Shown here piece after piece: positions 1-7,646 of a DNA stretch of 14,379 nucleotides. The stretch lies in assembly GCA_029063695.1 (NCBI GenBank), contig JAIDNR010000268.1, forward strand, positions 1 through 14,379, read 5' to 3'. The stretch is from Ruminococcus sp. (lineage in GTDB: Bacteria; Bacillota; Clostridia; Oscillospirales; Ruminococcaceae). The position numbers were made by a program, and so were the translations under genes. The notes under the pieces were generated by a model. That model saw only the letters and a list, made by a program, of their open reading frames with translations. It searched no databases and had not been told where the DNA came from. Position 1 is the first letter of the stretch; the number at the start of each line of letters is the position of its first letter.

Positions 1-1107
1 GCTTCTGCAAGCTATGCATGGGCTTACAGTGAGCATGGCGATGGTCTCTATTATGCGAAAAATCAGGCAATGAATGCTATAATCGGATTTGTTGCAATGA
101 TTTTCTTCATGAATTTCGATTACCATAATTTCAAACAGATAGAAATTCCATTATTCAGAAAATTGAACATTGCAGGAATTTTCTATATCGGTGTTGCGAT
201 TCTACTTGTTGTTGTACTTCTTATAGGAAATACTGAGGGCGGTTCAATGGGTGCAAAACGCTGGCTTACTATAGGACCTATAAACTTTCAGCCTTCAGAA
301 GTGGCAAAGCTGGCGATTACTGTATTCTTTGCATACAGCATGGAAAAAGACGGCAATAAAATGAATAAGTTCAGTACGGGAATTGCAAAATATGCAGGCT
401 ATCTTATGATTTATGTACTTCTTATTGCACTTGAAAAGCATATCTCAGGACTTCTGCTTATAACTGCAATTGCAATTTCACTTATTCTTTGCGGAGGTGT
501 AAATCTCAAGCAGTTTGTTCTGCTGGGTGTTACATCTGTAAGTGCGGCAGTCGGCTATATTTTCTGGCAGTATAACGTTCCCGGAAGTTATGTTCAGGTT
601 CGTATAAAGTCATGGCAGGACCCTTTTGCAGATGTTCTGAATGATACATGGCAGACCGCAAATTCCATTATCGCTATCGGTTCAGGCGGACTTTTCGGTC
701 TCGGTCTTGGAAATTCACGTCAGAAATATCTTTATCTTCCCGAAACCAAAAATGACTTTGTTTTCCCTATTGTGTGCGAGGAAATCGGCTTCATAGGTGC
801 ATTGGCAATTATAATTGTATTCTTTCTCCTCGTTGTTGAGGGATACTCAATAGCTGTTCGCTGTAAAGACAGATTCGGTATGCTGCTTGCTGTCGGTATT
901 ACTACTCAGATAGGCATTCAGACTGTCCTGAATCTTGCTGTTGTAAGCAATCTGATGCCAAATACCGGTATTAGTCTGCCGTTTTTCAGCTATGGCGGTA
1001 CTGCACTTATAATGCAGCTTGTTGAAATGGGAATTATGCTGAATATCTCAAAACACCGCTATTATCCGCCCGAAAGACCGACAGTGGACGAACAGGAAGA
1101 AGAATAA
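1..1107 (+). CDS. ftsW: FtsW, SEDS-family septal peptidoglycan glycosyltransferase (5' end missing)
   Basis: This integral membrane protein polymerises lipid II into septal glycan together with a class B PBP. The reading frame is open from base 1, so the true start lies upstream. The first ATG at 70 is internal, because the residues before it (SASYAWAYSEHGDG and on) match the usual end of the first FtsW periplasmic loop. The visible 368 residues hold about eight hydrophobic segments. SEDS hallmarks are the GAKRWLTIGPINFQPSE loop, GGLFGLGLGNSRQKYLYLPE, and the KNDFVFPIVCEE motif. The Asp at 754-756 in that motif aligns with the catalytic Asp of the family. The C-terminal PNTGISLPFFSYGG motif is also present. 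RodA and SpoVE share these motifs; the call FtsW rests on murG lying 30 bases downstream inside a dcw-type cluster. The promoter lies outside the window. Confidence 0.93.
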   Translation, partial: ASASYAWAYSEHGDGLYYAKNQAMNAIIGFVAMIFFMNFDYHNFKQIEIPLFRKLNIAGIFYIGVAILLVVVLLIGNTEGGSMGAKRWLTIGPINFQPSEVAKLAITVFFAYSMEKDGNKMNKFSTGIAKYAGYLMIYVLLIALEKHISGLLLITAIAISLILCGGVNLKQFVLLGVTSVSAAVGYIFWQYNVPGSYVQVRIKSWQDPFADVLNDTWQTANSIIAIGSGGLFGLGLGNSRQKYLYLPETKNDFVFPIVCEEIGFIGALAIIIVFFLLVVEGYSIAVRCKDRFGMLLAVGITTQIGIQTVLNLAVVSNLMPNTGISLPFFSYGGTALIMQLVEMGIMLNISKHRYYPPERPTVDEQEEE

Positions 1108-1137
1108 TTCAATACACTTGATTAAAGGAGCGAATTT

Positions 1138-2268
1138 ATGAAAGTTCTTATCTCATGCGGCGGAACGGGAGGTCATATCAATCCCGGACTTGCAATTGCA
1201 GATATAATAAAATCAAAATATCCTGATACAGAGTTTCTTTTTGCAGGAACTCCGAAAGGTATGGAATCAAAACTTGTCCCACAGGCAGGATACAGAATGG
1301 AGACAATAAAAGTTGCTGGATTTCAGAGAAAAATTTCACTTGAAAACGTCGGAAGAAATATAAAAGCTGCTGCTTATCTTGCGTCTTCGGGAAAAAGAGC
1401 AAAAGAAATCATCAGTAATTTCAAGCCAGATATTGCCATAGGTACAGGCGGATATGCCGCAGGACCTGTAATAAGAAAAGCCGCAAGAATGGGTATTCCG
1501 ACGGCTATACATGAACAGAATGCTTATCCTGGAGTTACAAACAAACTTCTCTCAAAAGAAGTCGATTATGTAATGCTTACAGTAAAAGAGGCACTGGATT
1601 TCATGGATAAAAGCAAATTTGAATACAGCGTAACGGGACTGCCTGTAAGGAGTAATATAAATCATATCAGCAAGTCTGAGGCACGCAGAAAACTCGGATT
1701 CAACAATGATTTCACAATTCTTTCTTTCGGCGGAAGTCTTGGTGCAGGCTGTATAAATGAAACCATGACGGAAGCTGTCAAGTGGCATTACGGCAGGAGG
1801 CTGAAAATAAATCATATTCACGGTTATGGCGGTATGGGAAAAGATACGTTTCCGCAGGCAATGAAATCCGCAGGTATTCCGCTTCAAAGTGACCGCCTGA
1901 GAATTACGGAATACATAAATGACATGGACGTTTGTCTTGCGGCGGCAGACCTTGTAATATGCCGTTCGGGTGCGTCTACTCTTGCTGAACTCGAAGCGGC
2001 AGGAAAAGCTTCAATATTGATTCCGTCACCGATTGTTGCCGGAAATCATCAGTATCACAATGCAATGGTACTCGGAAAAGCAGGTGCGGCAGAAGTCATT
2101 GAACAGAAAGATGTCACTCCCGAAAAGATTATTGCAGAAATCGAAAAACTGTATAAAAATCCCGATAAGGTTGAAGTTATGTCGCAGAGTGCGGCAAGTC
2201 TGCACCTTACTGATACAAATGAGCGTATTCTTGCCGTTATTGATAAACTTATTGCAAAGACAAAGTAA
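1138..2268 (+). CDS. murG: MurG, UDP-GlcNAc:lipid I N-acetylglucosaminyltransferase
   Basis: MurG is a GT-B fold enzyme at the inner face of the membrane that adds GlcNAc to lipid I to make lipid II. The 376-residue length is close to the family norm (about 355-370). The N-terminal domain opens with GGTGGHINPG (residues 8-17), the lipid-binding glycine loop, and has HEQN at 125-128. The C-terminal nucleotide-sugar domain has GGSLGA (198-203) and RSGASTLAEL (276-285), followed by AGNHQYHNA. The start is an ATG with a good Shine-Dalgarno, AAAGGAG, just upstream. It follows ftsW by 30 bases without a visible promoter or terminator, so it is almost certainly co-transcribed and supplies FtsW's substrate. 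Nothing unusual is seen in the gene itself. Confidence 0.97.
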   Translation: MKVLISCGGTGGHINPGLAIADIIKSKYPDTEFLFAGTPKGMESKLVPQAGYRMETIKVAGFQRKISLENVGRNIKAAAYLASSGKRAKEIISNFKPDIAIGTGGYAAGPVIRKAARMGIPTAIHEQNAYPGVTNKLLSKEVDYVMLTVKEALDFMDKSKFEYSVTGLPVRSNINHISKSEARRKLGFNNDFTILSFGGSLGAGCINETMTEAVKWHYGRRLKINHIHGYGGMGKDTFPQAMKSAGIPLQSDRLRITEYINDMDVCLAAADLVICRSGASTLAELEAAGKASILIPSPIVAGNHQYHNAMVLGKAGAAEVIEQKDVTPEKIIAEIEKLYKNPDKVEVMSQSAASLHLTDTNERILAVIDKLIAKTK

Positions 2269-2308
2269 CTGAAATCCGTTTCACAGCATAATATAAACAA
2301 AAAGCTGT

Positions 2309-2315
2309 GAGGTGG
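2309..2315 (+). promoter_or_regulatory. Shine-Dalgarno fixing the TTG start of murA
   Basis: GAGGTGG lies 5 bases before TTG 2321 and overlaps the alternative GTG at 2312. A ribosome bound here would initiate at the TTG, not at the GTG. Seen directly in the sequence. Confidence 0.75.
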
Positions 2316-2320
2316 TCTTT

Positions 2321-3580
2321 TTGCAGAAATTTGTTATTACCGGTGGAAATCGTCTCAGCGGTGAAATAAATCTACAGGGAAGCAAAAACAGTGCATTGCC
2401 GATAATGGCAGGAACTTTGCTTGCCAATGGTGAATGCATACTTAAAAGTTGTCCCGTTCTTACCGATGTGTATTCCGCATCAAGGATTCTCAATTGTCTT
2501 GGTTGTAAATGCCATTTATCTTCGGGAAGTGCTGTAATTGATTCATCGGGTGCATCTGATTTTGCAATTCCCGATGAACTTATGCGTGAAATGCGTTCAT
2601 CAATCATGTTCATGGGAGCTATTCTCGGAAGAATGGGCGAATGTATCGTCAGCATTCCGGGCGGCTGTGAACTCGGTTCACGTCCCATTGATATGCATCT
2701 TGCCGCACTGCGTAAAATGGGTGTTGATATTTCGGACAGCGGTGGAAGAATACACTGCTTTATACCGACAGGCAGAGCACACGGAGCTAAAATTTCCCTG
2801 TCGTTTCCCTCAGTCGGTACAACGGAAAATATTATCCTATGTGCTGTTACGGCAGACGGTGAAACGATTATAAACAATGCCGCACGTGAGCCTGAAATAT
2901 GCGATTTATGTCGTTTTCTGCGGTGCTGCGGAGCTGATATAAAGGGCGATGGCGAAAGCAGAATAATCATAAACGGCGTGGAAAAACTTCACGGCTGTGA
3001 ATATACGATAATGCCTGACAGAATTGTCGGAGCTACTTATATTGCAATGGCGGCTTCTTCAGGCGGAGAGCTGATACTTAAAAATGCCTGTATTTCCGAA
3101 ATAGAACCTTTCATTTCCGTCATGGAACAGACGGGCTGCGGGATTTATCTTGCAGATAATAAAATCTATGTAAGAAAAGGTGCAAGACTCCGTGCATTAA
3201 AAGACAGAATACGGACAATGCCGCACCCGGGATTTCCCACGGACGCTCAGGCTGTTTTAATGGCGGCATTGATTACTGCCGACGGAACAAGTGTTTTTGA
3301 GGAAAATATTTTTGACTGCCGTTATCGCCATACTGATGCATTTACAAAAATGGGTGCTGATATTCAGGTTATGGGAAAAGTTGCGGTGGTTCGTGGAGTT
3401 CGGAAACTTCATGGTGCGGATATTGAAGCAACTGATTTGCGTGGCGGTGCAGCTATGGCAGTGGCTGCACTTTCGGCAGAGGGTGTAACGCACCTGAGCA
3501 GTATTCATCACATAGACAGAGGTTATGAAAAATTTGAAGAAGCTGTTTCGTCACTTGGCGGTAAAATACGAAGGGAGTAA
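2321..3580 (+). CDS. murA: MurA, UDP-N-acetylglucosamine 1-carboxyvinyltransferase
   Basis: MurA transfers enolpyruvate from PEP to UDP-GlcNAc, the first committed step of peptidoglycan synthesis, in the cytoplasm. I choose the TTG at 2321: GAGGTGG (2309-2315) sits 5 bases before it, and the protein then begins MQKFVITGG, as the family does. This gives 419 residues. With this start, Lys22-Asn23 in GSKNSALP match the substrate-binding pair. Cys116 in PGGCELGSRP is the catalytic, fosfomycin-reactive cysteine, and FPTDAQ carries the general-base Asp. A GTG at 2312 would add three residues but lies inside the Shine-Dalgarno. The slot between murG and ftsQ is held by murB in Bacillus; here it is murA. 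Some Firmicutes carry two MurA paralogues, so this may be one of two. Confidence 0.95.
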   Translation: MQKFVITGGNRLSGEINLQGSKNSALPIMAGTLLANGECILKSCPVLTDVYSASRILNCLGCKCHLSSGSAVIDSSGASDFAIPDELMREMRSSIMFMGAILGRMGECIVSIPGGCELGSRPIDMHLAALRKMGVDISDSGGRIHCFIPTGRAHGAKISLSFPSVGTTENIILCAVTADGETIINNAAREPEICDLCRFLRCCGADIKGDGESRIIINGVEKLHGCEYTIMPDRIVGATYIAMAASSGGELILKNACISEIEPFISVMEQTGCGIYLADNKIYVRKGARLRALKDRIRTMPHPGFPTDAQAVLMAALITADGTSVFEENIFDCRYRHTDAFTKMGADIQVMGKVAVVRGVRKLHGADIEATDLRGGAAMAVAALSAEGVTHLSSIHHIDRGYEKFEEAVSSLGGKIRRE

Positions 3581-3600
3581 AGGCGGAGGTTGAAATTAGT

Positions 3601-4656
3601 ATGAATGATGTTGAAAAAACCAATATTGAAAGGCAGAACAGCGGAAAACGTATGCGTCGCCGAAAACGTATGATGAGCGTGTATGTCATTGCCGTTGTTC
3701 TGCTTGTTCTGACTATCGGAATTACAATGTGCTTTACTTTTTTATTCAATATTGACAGTATTGTGGTTTCAGGTGAATCACAGACATATGATTATATGAA
3801 AATTGTAGAAGTTTCGGAAATACGGGCAGGTGATAATCTTCTTCGGCTTAATACAAAAAAATCCGAACAGCATATAATGGACGAGCTTCTTTATGTTGAA
3901 ACAGCAGAAGTAAGCAGGGATTTTCCGTCTACGCTCAGAATAAATGTAACACGCTGTATTCCTGCATACAATGTCCAGTATGATGACGGTGTTTTGCTTG
4001 TAAGCCGTCAGGGAAAAATTCTTTCTGATAATAATTTCTATTCCGATATAGAAAATCTGCCTGTAATATATGGTCTTGAACCCGCCGATACGGAGGCAGG
4101 AAAAGCACTTAAATCTGTAAATCAGAATAAGTATGAGGCTTTTTCTCAGATTATAAGCCGTTTTGACAGGGACGACAATACACAGATTGAATCAATTGAC
4201 ATAACAAATGAATATGAAATTACTGTAAACTACAGAAACGGACTTATCTTTGAAATGGGCAACTGGAATGATGTTGAATATAAACTTGACCTTGCACAGA
4301 ATGTCATGAATGATGAGAATATCAAGGGTAAAAAGGGCTGCCTTAAAATGGTAGGTTCAAATCAATGCAGTTTCAGAGGAAACGGTGAAGTCGAAACAAC
4401 TACGGCTGCGGTTACAACATCAACAATAAGTACAACAACTACAACTGTTACAACTGAACCCGTTGCTGATTATGGCTATGATGACGGCTACAGTGATTAC
4501 GATTATTATGATGATTATAATTATAACTATAATGATTCAGACGGCGATGGCATTCCTGATGATTATAATGTCTGGATGGACGTTGACGGCGACGGCTATC
4601 CTGATTATGGCTATACTGACTATGACGGCGATGGTATTCCCGACCAATGGGGATAA
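3601..4656 (+). CDS. ftsQ: FtsQ/DivIB cell-division protein with a calcium-loop-like C-terminal tail
   Basis: This bitopic divisome protein connects FtsL and the FtsB-like protein (DivIC) with the septal synthase. The layout of the 351 residues is: a basic cytoplasmic N terminus (residues 1-24, many Arg/Lys); one transmembrane helix (about 25-48); a POTRA-type FtsQ domain starting FNIDSIVVSG (about 49-118); and the beta/gamma FtsQ domain (to about 260). Then comes a tail not typical of the family. It has a Thr-rich stretch (266-286), a Tyr/Asp-rich stretch (290-311), and three DxDGDGxPD units at 312, 327 and 340, up to the stop. By topology the tail faces outside. The Shine-Dalgarno GGAGGT (3585-3590) is 10 bases before the ATG. 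It follows murA by 20 bases. The core assignment rests on the POTRA-like pattern and gene order, since FtsQ is poorly conserved in sequence. Confidence 0.9.
   Translation: MNDVEKTNIERQNSGKRMRRRKRMMSVYVIAVVLLVLTIGITMCFTFLFNIDSIVVSGESQTYDYMKIVEVSEIRAGDNLLRLNTKKSEQHIMDELLYVETAEVSRDFPSTLRINVTRCIPAYNVQYDDGVLLVSRQGKILSDNNFYSDIENLPVIYGLEPADTEAGKALKSVNQNKYEAFSQIISRFDRDDNTQIESIDITNEYEITVNYRNGLIFEMGNWNDVEYKLDLAQNVMNDENIKGKKGCLKMVGSNQCSFRGNGEVETTTAAVTTSTISTTTTTVTTEPVADYGYDDGYSDYDYYDDYNYNYNDSDGDGIPDDYNVWMDVDGDGYPDYGYTDYDGDGIPDQWG
4534..4653 (+). repeat. Three DxDGDGxPD calcium-loop-like units at the FtsQ C terminus
   Basis: The encoded units begin at residues 312 (DSDGDGIPDD), 327 (DVDGDGYPDY) and 340 (DYDGDGIPDQ), spaced 15 and 13 residues apart. 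Asp at positions 1, 3, 5 and 9 with Gly at 6 is the DxDxDGxxD pattern of dockerin, EF-hand-like and thrombospondin type 3 calcium loops. Cysteines of true TSP3 repeats are absent. Calcium binding is inferred, not shown. Confidence 0.8.
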
Positions 4657-4729
4657 TAGATGAAATTATGTTCAAAATATACTAAAAAAATGTACAATGT
4701 GCAGAAATTTAAAAAAATAGCTATGAGAC

Positions 4730-4758
4730 TTGCAAAAATCAGCGGAATATGCTAAAAT
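4730..4758 (+). promoter_or_regulatory. Sigma-A-type promoter of ftsZ
   Basis: TTGCAA (4730-4735), a 17-base spacer, then TAAAAT (4753-4758) with an extended -10 TGC directly before it. Transcription would begin near 4765, giving a leader of about 60 bases to ftsZ. A weaker second candidate is TTCAAA (4671-4676) with TACAAT (4693-4698) and a 16-base spacer. ftsZ can thus be expressed independently of the upstream wall genes. Confidence 0.75.
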
Positions 4759-4808
4759 GATAAGTGTATTTACAGCTTAAAATTCACAGACAAAGATTGA
4801 AGAAAAGT

Positions 4809-4816
4809 AGGAGGAG
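4809..4816 (+). promoter_or_regulatory. Shine-Dalgarno fixing the ftsZ start
   Basis: AGGAGGAG lies 7 bases before ATG 4824. It is one of the strongest ribosome-binding sites in the window and rules out the upstream in-frame GTG at 4764. Confidence 0.85.
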
Positions 4817-4823
4817 TTTCAAA

Positions 4824-5981
4824 ATGTCAGATTTCAATTATGAGGAAGCAATGGAACCCGATGTTAATATAAAGGTTATAGGCGTTGGCGGCGGCGGCGG
4901 TAATGCCGTTAACTGTATGGTTGACTCAGGTGTCAGCAATATCGAATATATTGCAGTTAATACTGATGCAAAGGCATTGAATAAGTCTAAGGCTACAACA
5001 AGAATCCCGATTGGTGCAAAGCTTACTAAGGGCAGAGGTGCAGGAAACAAGCCCGAAATCGGACAGAGAAGTGCTGAGGAAAATAGAGACGAAATCGAAG
5101 CACATCTCAAGGGTGCTGATATGATTTTCATTACTGCCGGAATGGGCGGCGGAACAGGTACTGGTGCTGCTCCGGTTGTTGCTAAAATTGCAAAGGAAAT
5201 GGATATTCTTACTGTTGCTGTTGTTACAAAGCCTTTCCTTTTTGAAAGAGAACAGAAAATGGCTCAGGCTGAAAAAGGTATTGCAGAACTCAGAAAGTAT
5301 GTTGATTCGCTTATCGTTATTCCTAATGAAAAACTTCTCGACGGTAAACAGCAGCTCACTATGAAACAGTCATTCTCCCTCTCAGATGATGTTCTCAAAA
5401 CAGGTGTAAAGAGTATTTCAGACCTTATTGTTGAAGAAGGCTACATAAATCTTGATTTTGCCGATGTTTCCACAATAATGAGAGGTGCAGGATATGCACA
5501 TATGGCTATTGGTCACGGTTCGGGTAAGGATAAGGCAAAGGAAGCTGCAAATTCAGTTATCTCCAGCCCGCTTCTTGAAACTTCCATCTCAGGTGCAAAG
5601 AGACTTCTTATAAATATCGCTATGTCTGAGGATATTCTTTCTTCTGATGTTGATGCAGCTACAAAGATGATTACAGATACTGCTGCTGAGGGCGTTGAGT
5701 TCATCTTCGGTACTGCATTCAAGGAGGATATGCAGGACGAGATGACAATTACTGTTATCGCAGCAGGTTTTGATGACCCGAATGCTCCTCCTTTTGAAGA
5801 AGAGGAAGAAATTATCGCTCCGCCTGTTGCCGAAGAACGTGATGAGGACGTTATTAAGATTGATAATCCTCTTATTGAAGGTCTCGGAACGAATGATGAA
5901 CGTTCATCAAATATTAGACAGCCGCAGCAGCCAACTCAGGATTATGACCTTGATGATATTCTTAAAATTCTTGGAAGTTGA
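4824..5981 (+). CDS. ftsZ: FtsZ, tubulin-like cell-division GTPase
   Basis: FtsZ polymerises with GTP into the cytokinetic ring on the inner face of the membrane. I place the start at ATG 4824 (385 residues), because AGGAGGAG (4809-4816) lies 7 bases before it. A GTG at 4764 would add 20 unrelated basic residues and lies at the expected transcription start. Domains in order: a short N-terminal peptide (about 15 residues); the GTPase domain with GVGGGGGNAVN, NTDAKAL and the tubulin signature GGGTGTG (108-114); the T7 synergy loop NLDFAD (209-214), whose Asp supplies GTP hydrolysis across the interface; an acidic linker (about 320-372); and a C-terminal peptide ending YDLDDILKILGS. That peptide is the usual docking site for partners such as FtsA, SepF, EzrA and ZapA. 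No ftsA precedes it in the window. Confidence 0.98.
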   Translation: MSDFNYEEAMEPDVNIKVIGVGGGGGNAVNCMVDSGVSNIEYIAVNTDAKALNKSKATTRIPIGAKLTKGRGAGNKPEIGQRSAEENRDEIEAHLKGADMIFITAGMGGGTGTGAAPVVAKIAKEMDILTVAVVTKPFLFEREQKMAQAEKGIAELRKYVDSLIVIPNEKLLDGKQQLTMKQSFSLSDDVLKTGVKSISDLIVEEGYINLDFADVSTIMRGAGYAHMAIGHGSGKDKAKEAANSVISSPLLETSISGAKRLLINIAMSEDILSSDVDAATKMITDTAAEGVEFIFGTAFKEDMQDEMTITVIAAGFDDPNAPPFEEEEEIIAPPVAEERDEDVIKIDNPLIEGLGTNDERSSNIRQPQQPTQDYDLDDILKILGS

Positions 5982-5989
5982 TTAAATTT

Positions 5990-6018
5990 AAAGCGACTGT
6001 TTTTGCAGTCGCTTTTTT
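5990..6018 (+). terminator. Intrinsic terminator after ftsZ
   Basis: The arms AAGCGACTG (5991-5999) and CAGTCGCTT (6006-6014) pair perfectly around a 6-base loop, TTTTTG. One more A-T pair (5990/6015) is possible, and a run of six T (6013-6018) follows. It begins 9 bases after the ftsZ stop and should end the dcw transcript. Confidence 0.92.
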
Positions 6019-6070
6019 GTTTTTGGTGAAATGCACAGAAATCAGTTAAAAAATTCTACATTACCGATAA

Positions 6071-6099
6071 TTGAAACTGTGTGTAAAATGTGGTATAAT
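6071..6099 (+). promoter_or_regulatory. Strong sigma-A-type promoter of the DivIVA-like gene
   Basis: TTGAAA (6071-6076), a 17-base spacer, then a consensus TATAAT (6094-6099) with an extended -10 TGG before it. This is the best promoter match in the window. Transcription should begin near 6106, leaving a leader of about 60 bases. Confidence 0.88.
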
Positions 6100-6105
6100 T
6101 ATTAT

Positions 6106-6149
6106 AAGGCGTTTTATGCCTTTAGATTACTTCCGCAAATCCCTGCGGA
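6106..6149 (+). promoter_or_regulatory. Two hairpins in the leader of the DivIVA-like gene
   Basis: The first, AAGGC (6106-6110) with GCCTT (6118-6122), falls at the predicted 5' end of the transcript, a position where hairpins often stabilise mRNA. The second, TCCGCA (6132-6137) with TGCGGA (6144-6149) around loop AATCCC, ends 4 bases before the Shine-Dalgarno GGAG (6154-6157), so it could modulate initiation. Pairing is seen directly; function is inferred. Confidence 0.5.
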
Positions 6150-6165
6150 GAACGGAGTGAAATAA

Positions 6166-7635
6166 ATGGAACAACCAACCGTATTAAGAACAACCAAAAT
6201 AGGCGGCGGATTTGTTAAAGAAGACGTTCTTACCTATCTTGATGAATTAAATTCAAAAATTGAATCATTGGAAAAAGAACTTGCTGAATCTAGTGGACAG
6301 CAACGACCCGCTGTTGAACCGCAGGAAATTGCAAAGTACAGAAACCAGATTGATAATCTTCAGGAAAAACTTAATGCTGCAAATAATGGCTGGAGAGCAG
6401 CCAGAAAAGAAAATGATGAACTAAAAAAACAGCTTGACCAGATTAAAGCAGGAAAGGGTATTCCTACAGACAGCGGAAATCAGGCTGTACTTGATGCTGC
6501 TAGAAAAGAAATTGATAATCTGAAAGCTCAGCTTGCAAATAAAGCTCCGCAAGGAAATCCGCAGGCACAAGCTGCACTTGATGCTGCCAAAAAGGAAGTT
6601 GCTGCACTTAAAGCTCAGCTTGCTCAGCAGAAATCCGCAGGTGGGGGTGCTGATACTTCTGCACTTAATTTAGAACTTACAAAGGTTAAGCAGGATTTGT
6701 CAAAGGCTGTTGCCGAAATCAAATCAAAGACAGAGCAGCTTAATGCTAAAATAAAGGAAGCTGCTGATAAGGACAGTAAAATTGCAAAGCTTGTAAAAGA
6801 TACCGAATCCGTATCAAAGAAAGATGCTGAGATTACAAAGCTTAAAGGTGAAATCTCACAGCTTAATGAAAAGATGAACAATCCGACTGCTTTACTTAAC
6901 GATTTGATGAGCAATATTTTGAATAATGCTCAGGAATCCGCTGAAAAAAGTAAGAAAGAAGCAGAAGAAAAGGCTGCATCTACTATCAAAGAGGCTCAGG
7001 CAAAAGCCGATAAAATTCTTAAAGATGCAAATGATAAAGCAAATCAGACTATCAGCGGAGCTGATACAACAGCGAAAAAAACTATTGATGATGCAAATGC
7101 AACTGCTGAAAAGGCTGTCAAAGACGCTAATGAACAGGCTAAAAAGCTCAATGAGATGTCATCAACTGTACGTACACTTCTTCTTAATGAGATTGAAAGT
7201 GTTAACAGTAAATTCACAAGCTTGACAGATGCTGTAAATAAGCTTGCATCTCAGACAACCGAAAAACTTAAAGAAACAAATAATATTATTGTTGAAGCAC
7301 GTAAAGCAGTTGAAACAGGCAAGGAAAGCGAAATAAAGCTTGCCGATGTCAAGAAAGCTGATTTCAAGCCTGCCAATGCACCTAAAGCAGCAGTTCAGCA
7401 GAATGCTGTAAAACCTGCTGCACCTGCGATGTCGGGTATGGACGATATTGTTATCAATAAGCCTGCTTCGTTTGCACAATCAAAGCCTGCTGTCAATACA
7501 GCACCGTCTAAGCAGACATCACAAGCTGCTTCCAAGCCTTCAGCTCCTCCGAAAAAAACTGTAAGTAACTTCGGATTCGATATGGCTGACCTTCTTAAGG
7601 CTGCTGAAGAAGAAGCTGCCAAGAATGCAGACTGA
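6166..7635 (+). CDS. DivIVA-like long coiled-coil protein
   Basis: The N terminus (residues 1-45) has GGGFVKEDVLTYLDELNSKI. This matches the short DivIVA/GpsB membrane-targeting domain, in which a Gly/Phe-containing loop precedes a helix of the form (K/E)DVxxYLDEL. The rest is almost entirely helical and rich in Ala, Lys, Glu and Gln. A 21-residue unit occurs twice (106-126 and 136-156), a heptad-type region follows, then seven 11-residue repeats (254-330), and a helix to about 375. A low-complexity Ala/Pro/Lys linker (about 380-465) ends in a short helix, FGFDMADLLKAAEEEAAK. At 489 residues it is about three times the length of Bacillus DivIVA. It has its own promoter behind the ftsZ terminator. 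A role at poles or septa is inferred from the N-terminal domain and the neighbouring ftsZ. It could equally be a structural coiled-coil protein of unknown role. No transmembrane segment or signal peptide is seen. Confidence 0.7.
   Translation: MEQPTVLRTTKIGGGFVKEDVLTYLDELNSKIESLEKELAESSGQQRPAVEPQEIAKYRNQIDNLQEKLNAANNGWRAARKENDELKKQLDQIKAGKGIPTDSGNQAVLDAARKEIDNLKAQLANKAPQGNPQAQAALDAAKKEVAALKAQLAQQKSAGGGADTSALNLELTKVKQDLSKAVAEIKSKTEQLNAKIKEAADKDSKIAKLVKDTESVSKKDAEITKLKGEISQLNEKMNNPTALLNDLMSNILNNAQESAEKSKKEAEEKAASTIKEAQAKADKILKDANDKANQTISGADTTAKKTIDDANATAEKAVKDANEQAKKLNEMSSTVRTLLLNEIESVNSKFTSLTDAVNKLASQTTEKLKETNNIIVEARKAVETGKESEIKLADVKKADFKPANAPKAAVQQNAVKPAAPAMSGMDDIVINKPASFAQSKPAVNTAPSKQTSQAASKPSAPPKKTVSNFGFDMADLLKAAEEEAAKNAD
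6481..6633 (+). repeat. Duplicated 21-residue coiled-coil unit
   Basis: The unit beginning QAVLDAARKEIDNLKAQLA (6481-6543) is repeated 90 bases later (6571-6633) as QAALDAAKKEVAALKAQLA. By eye 14 of 21 residues are identical, and the DNA shares AAAGCTCAGCTTGC. This suggests an internal duplication that lengthened the rod. Confidence 0.75.
6925..7155 (+). repeat. Seven tandem 11-residue (hendecad) repeats in the DivIVA-like protein
   Basis: From residue 254 to 330 the protein reads as seven 11-mers with Ala at positions 2 and 6 and usually Ile, Leu or Val at 10 (for example EAQAKADKILK, DANDKANQTIS, DANATAEKAVK). A hendecad pattern gives straight or slightly right-handed coiled coils, as in the ATP synthase b subunit. 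The phase is unbroken across 77 residues. Confidence 0.8.
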
Positions 7636-7646
7636 TTTTTAAATTA

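Noticed and set aside
70..72. ATG 70 as the start of ftsW
   Set aside because: The frame is open to base 1 and the 23 preceding residues look like FtsW, so the gene begins before the window.
2312..2320. GTG start for murA, adding three residues
   Set aside because: The GTG is inside the Shine-Dalgarno GAGGTGG, and the TTG at 2321 has correct spacing and gives the family-typical N terminus.
2281..2970. Minus-strand open frame of 229 codons opposite murA
   Set aside because: It is a shadow of murA, with no Shine-Dalgarno or recognisable protein features, and it covers the murA start region.
4396..4470. Thr-codon repeat (ACA/ACT runs) as a microsatellite or phase-variation tract
   Set aside because: The codons vary and there is no perfect short repeat long enough for slippage. 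A Thr-rich protein linker explains it.
4764..4823. Upstream GTG start for ftsZ, adding 20 residues
   Set aside because: The added residues are basic and unlike FtsZ. The site coincides with the expected transcription start, and a strong Shine-Dalgarno fixes ATG 4824.
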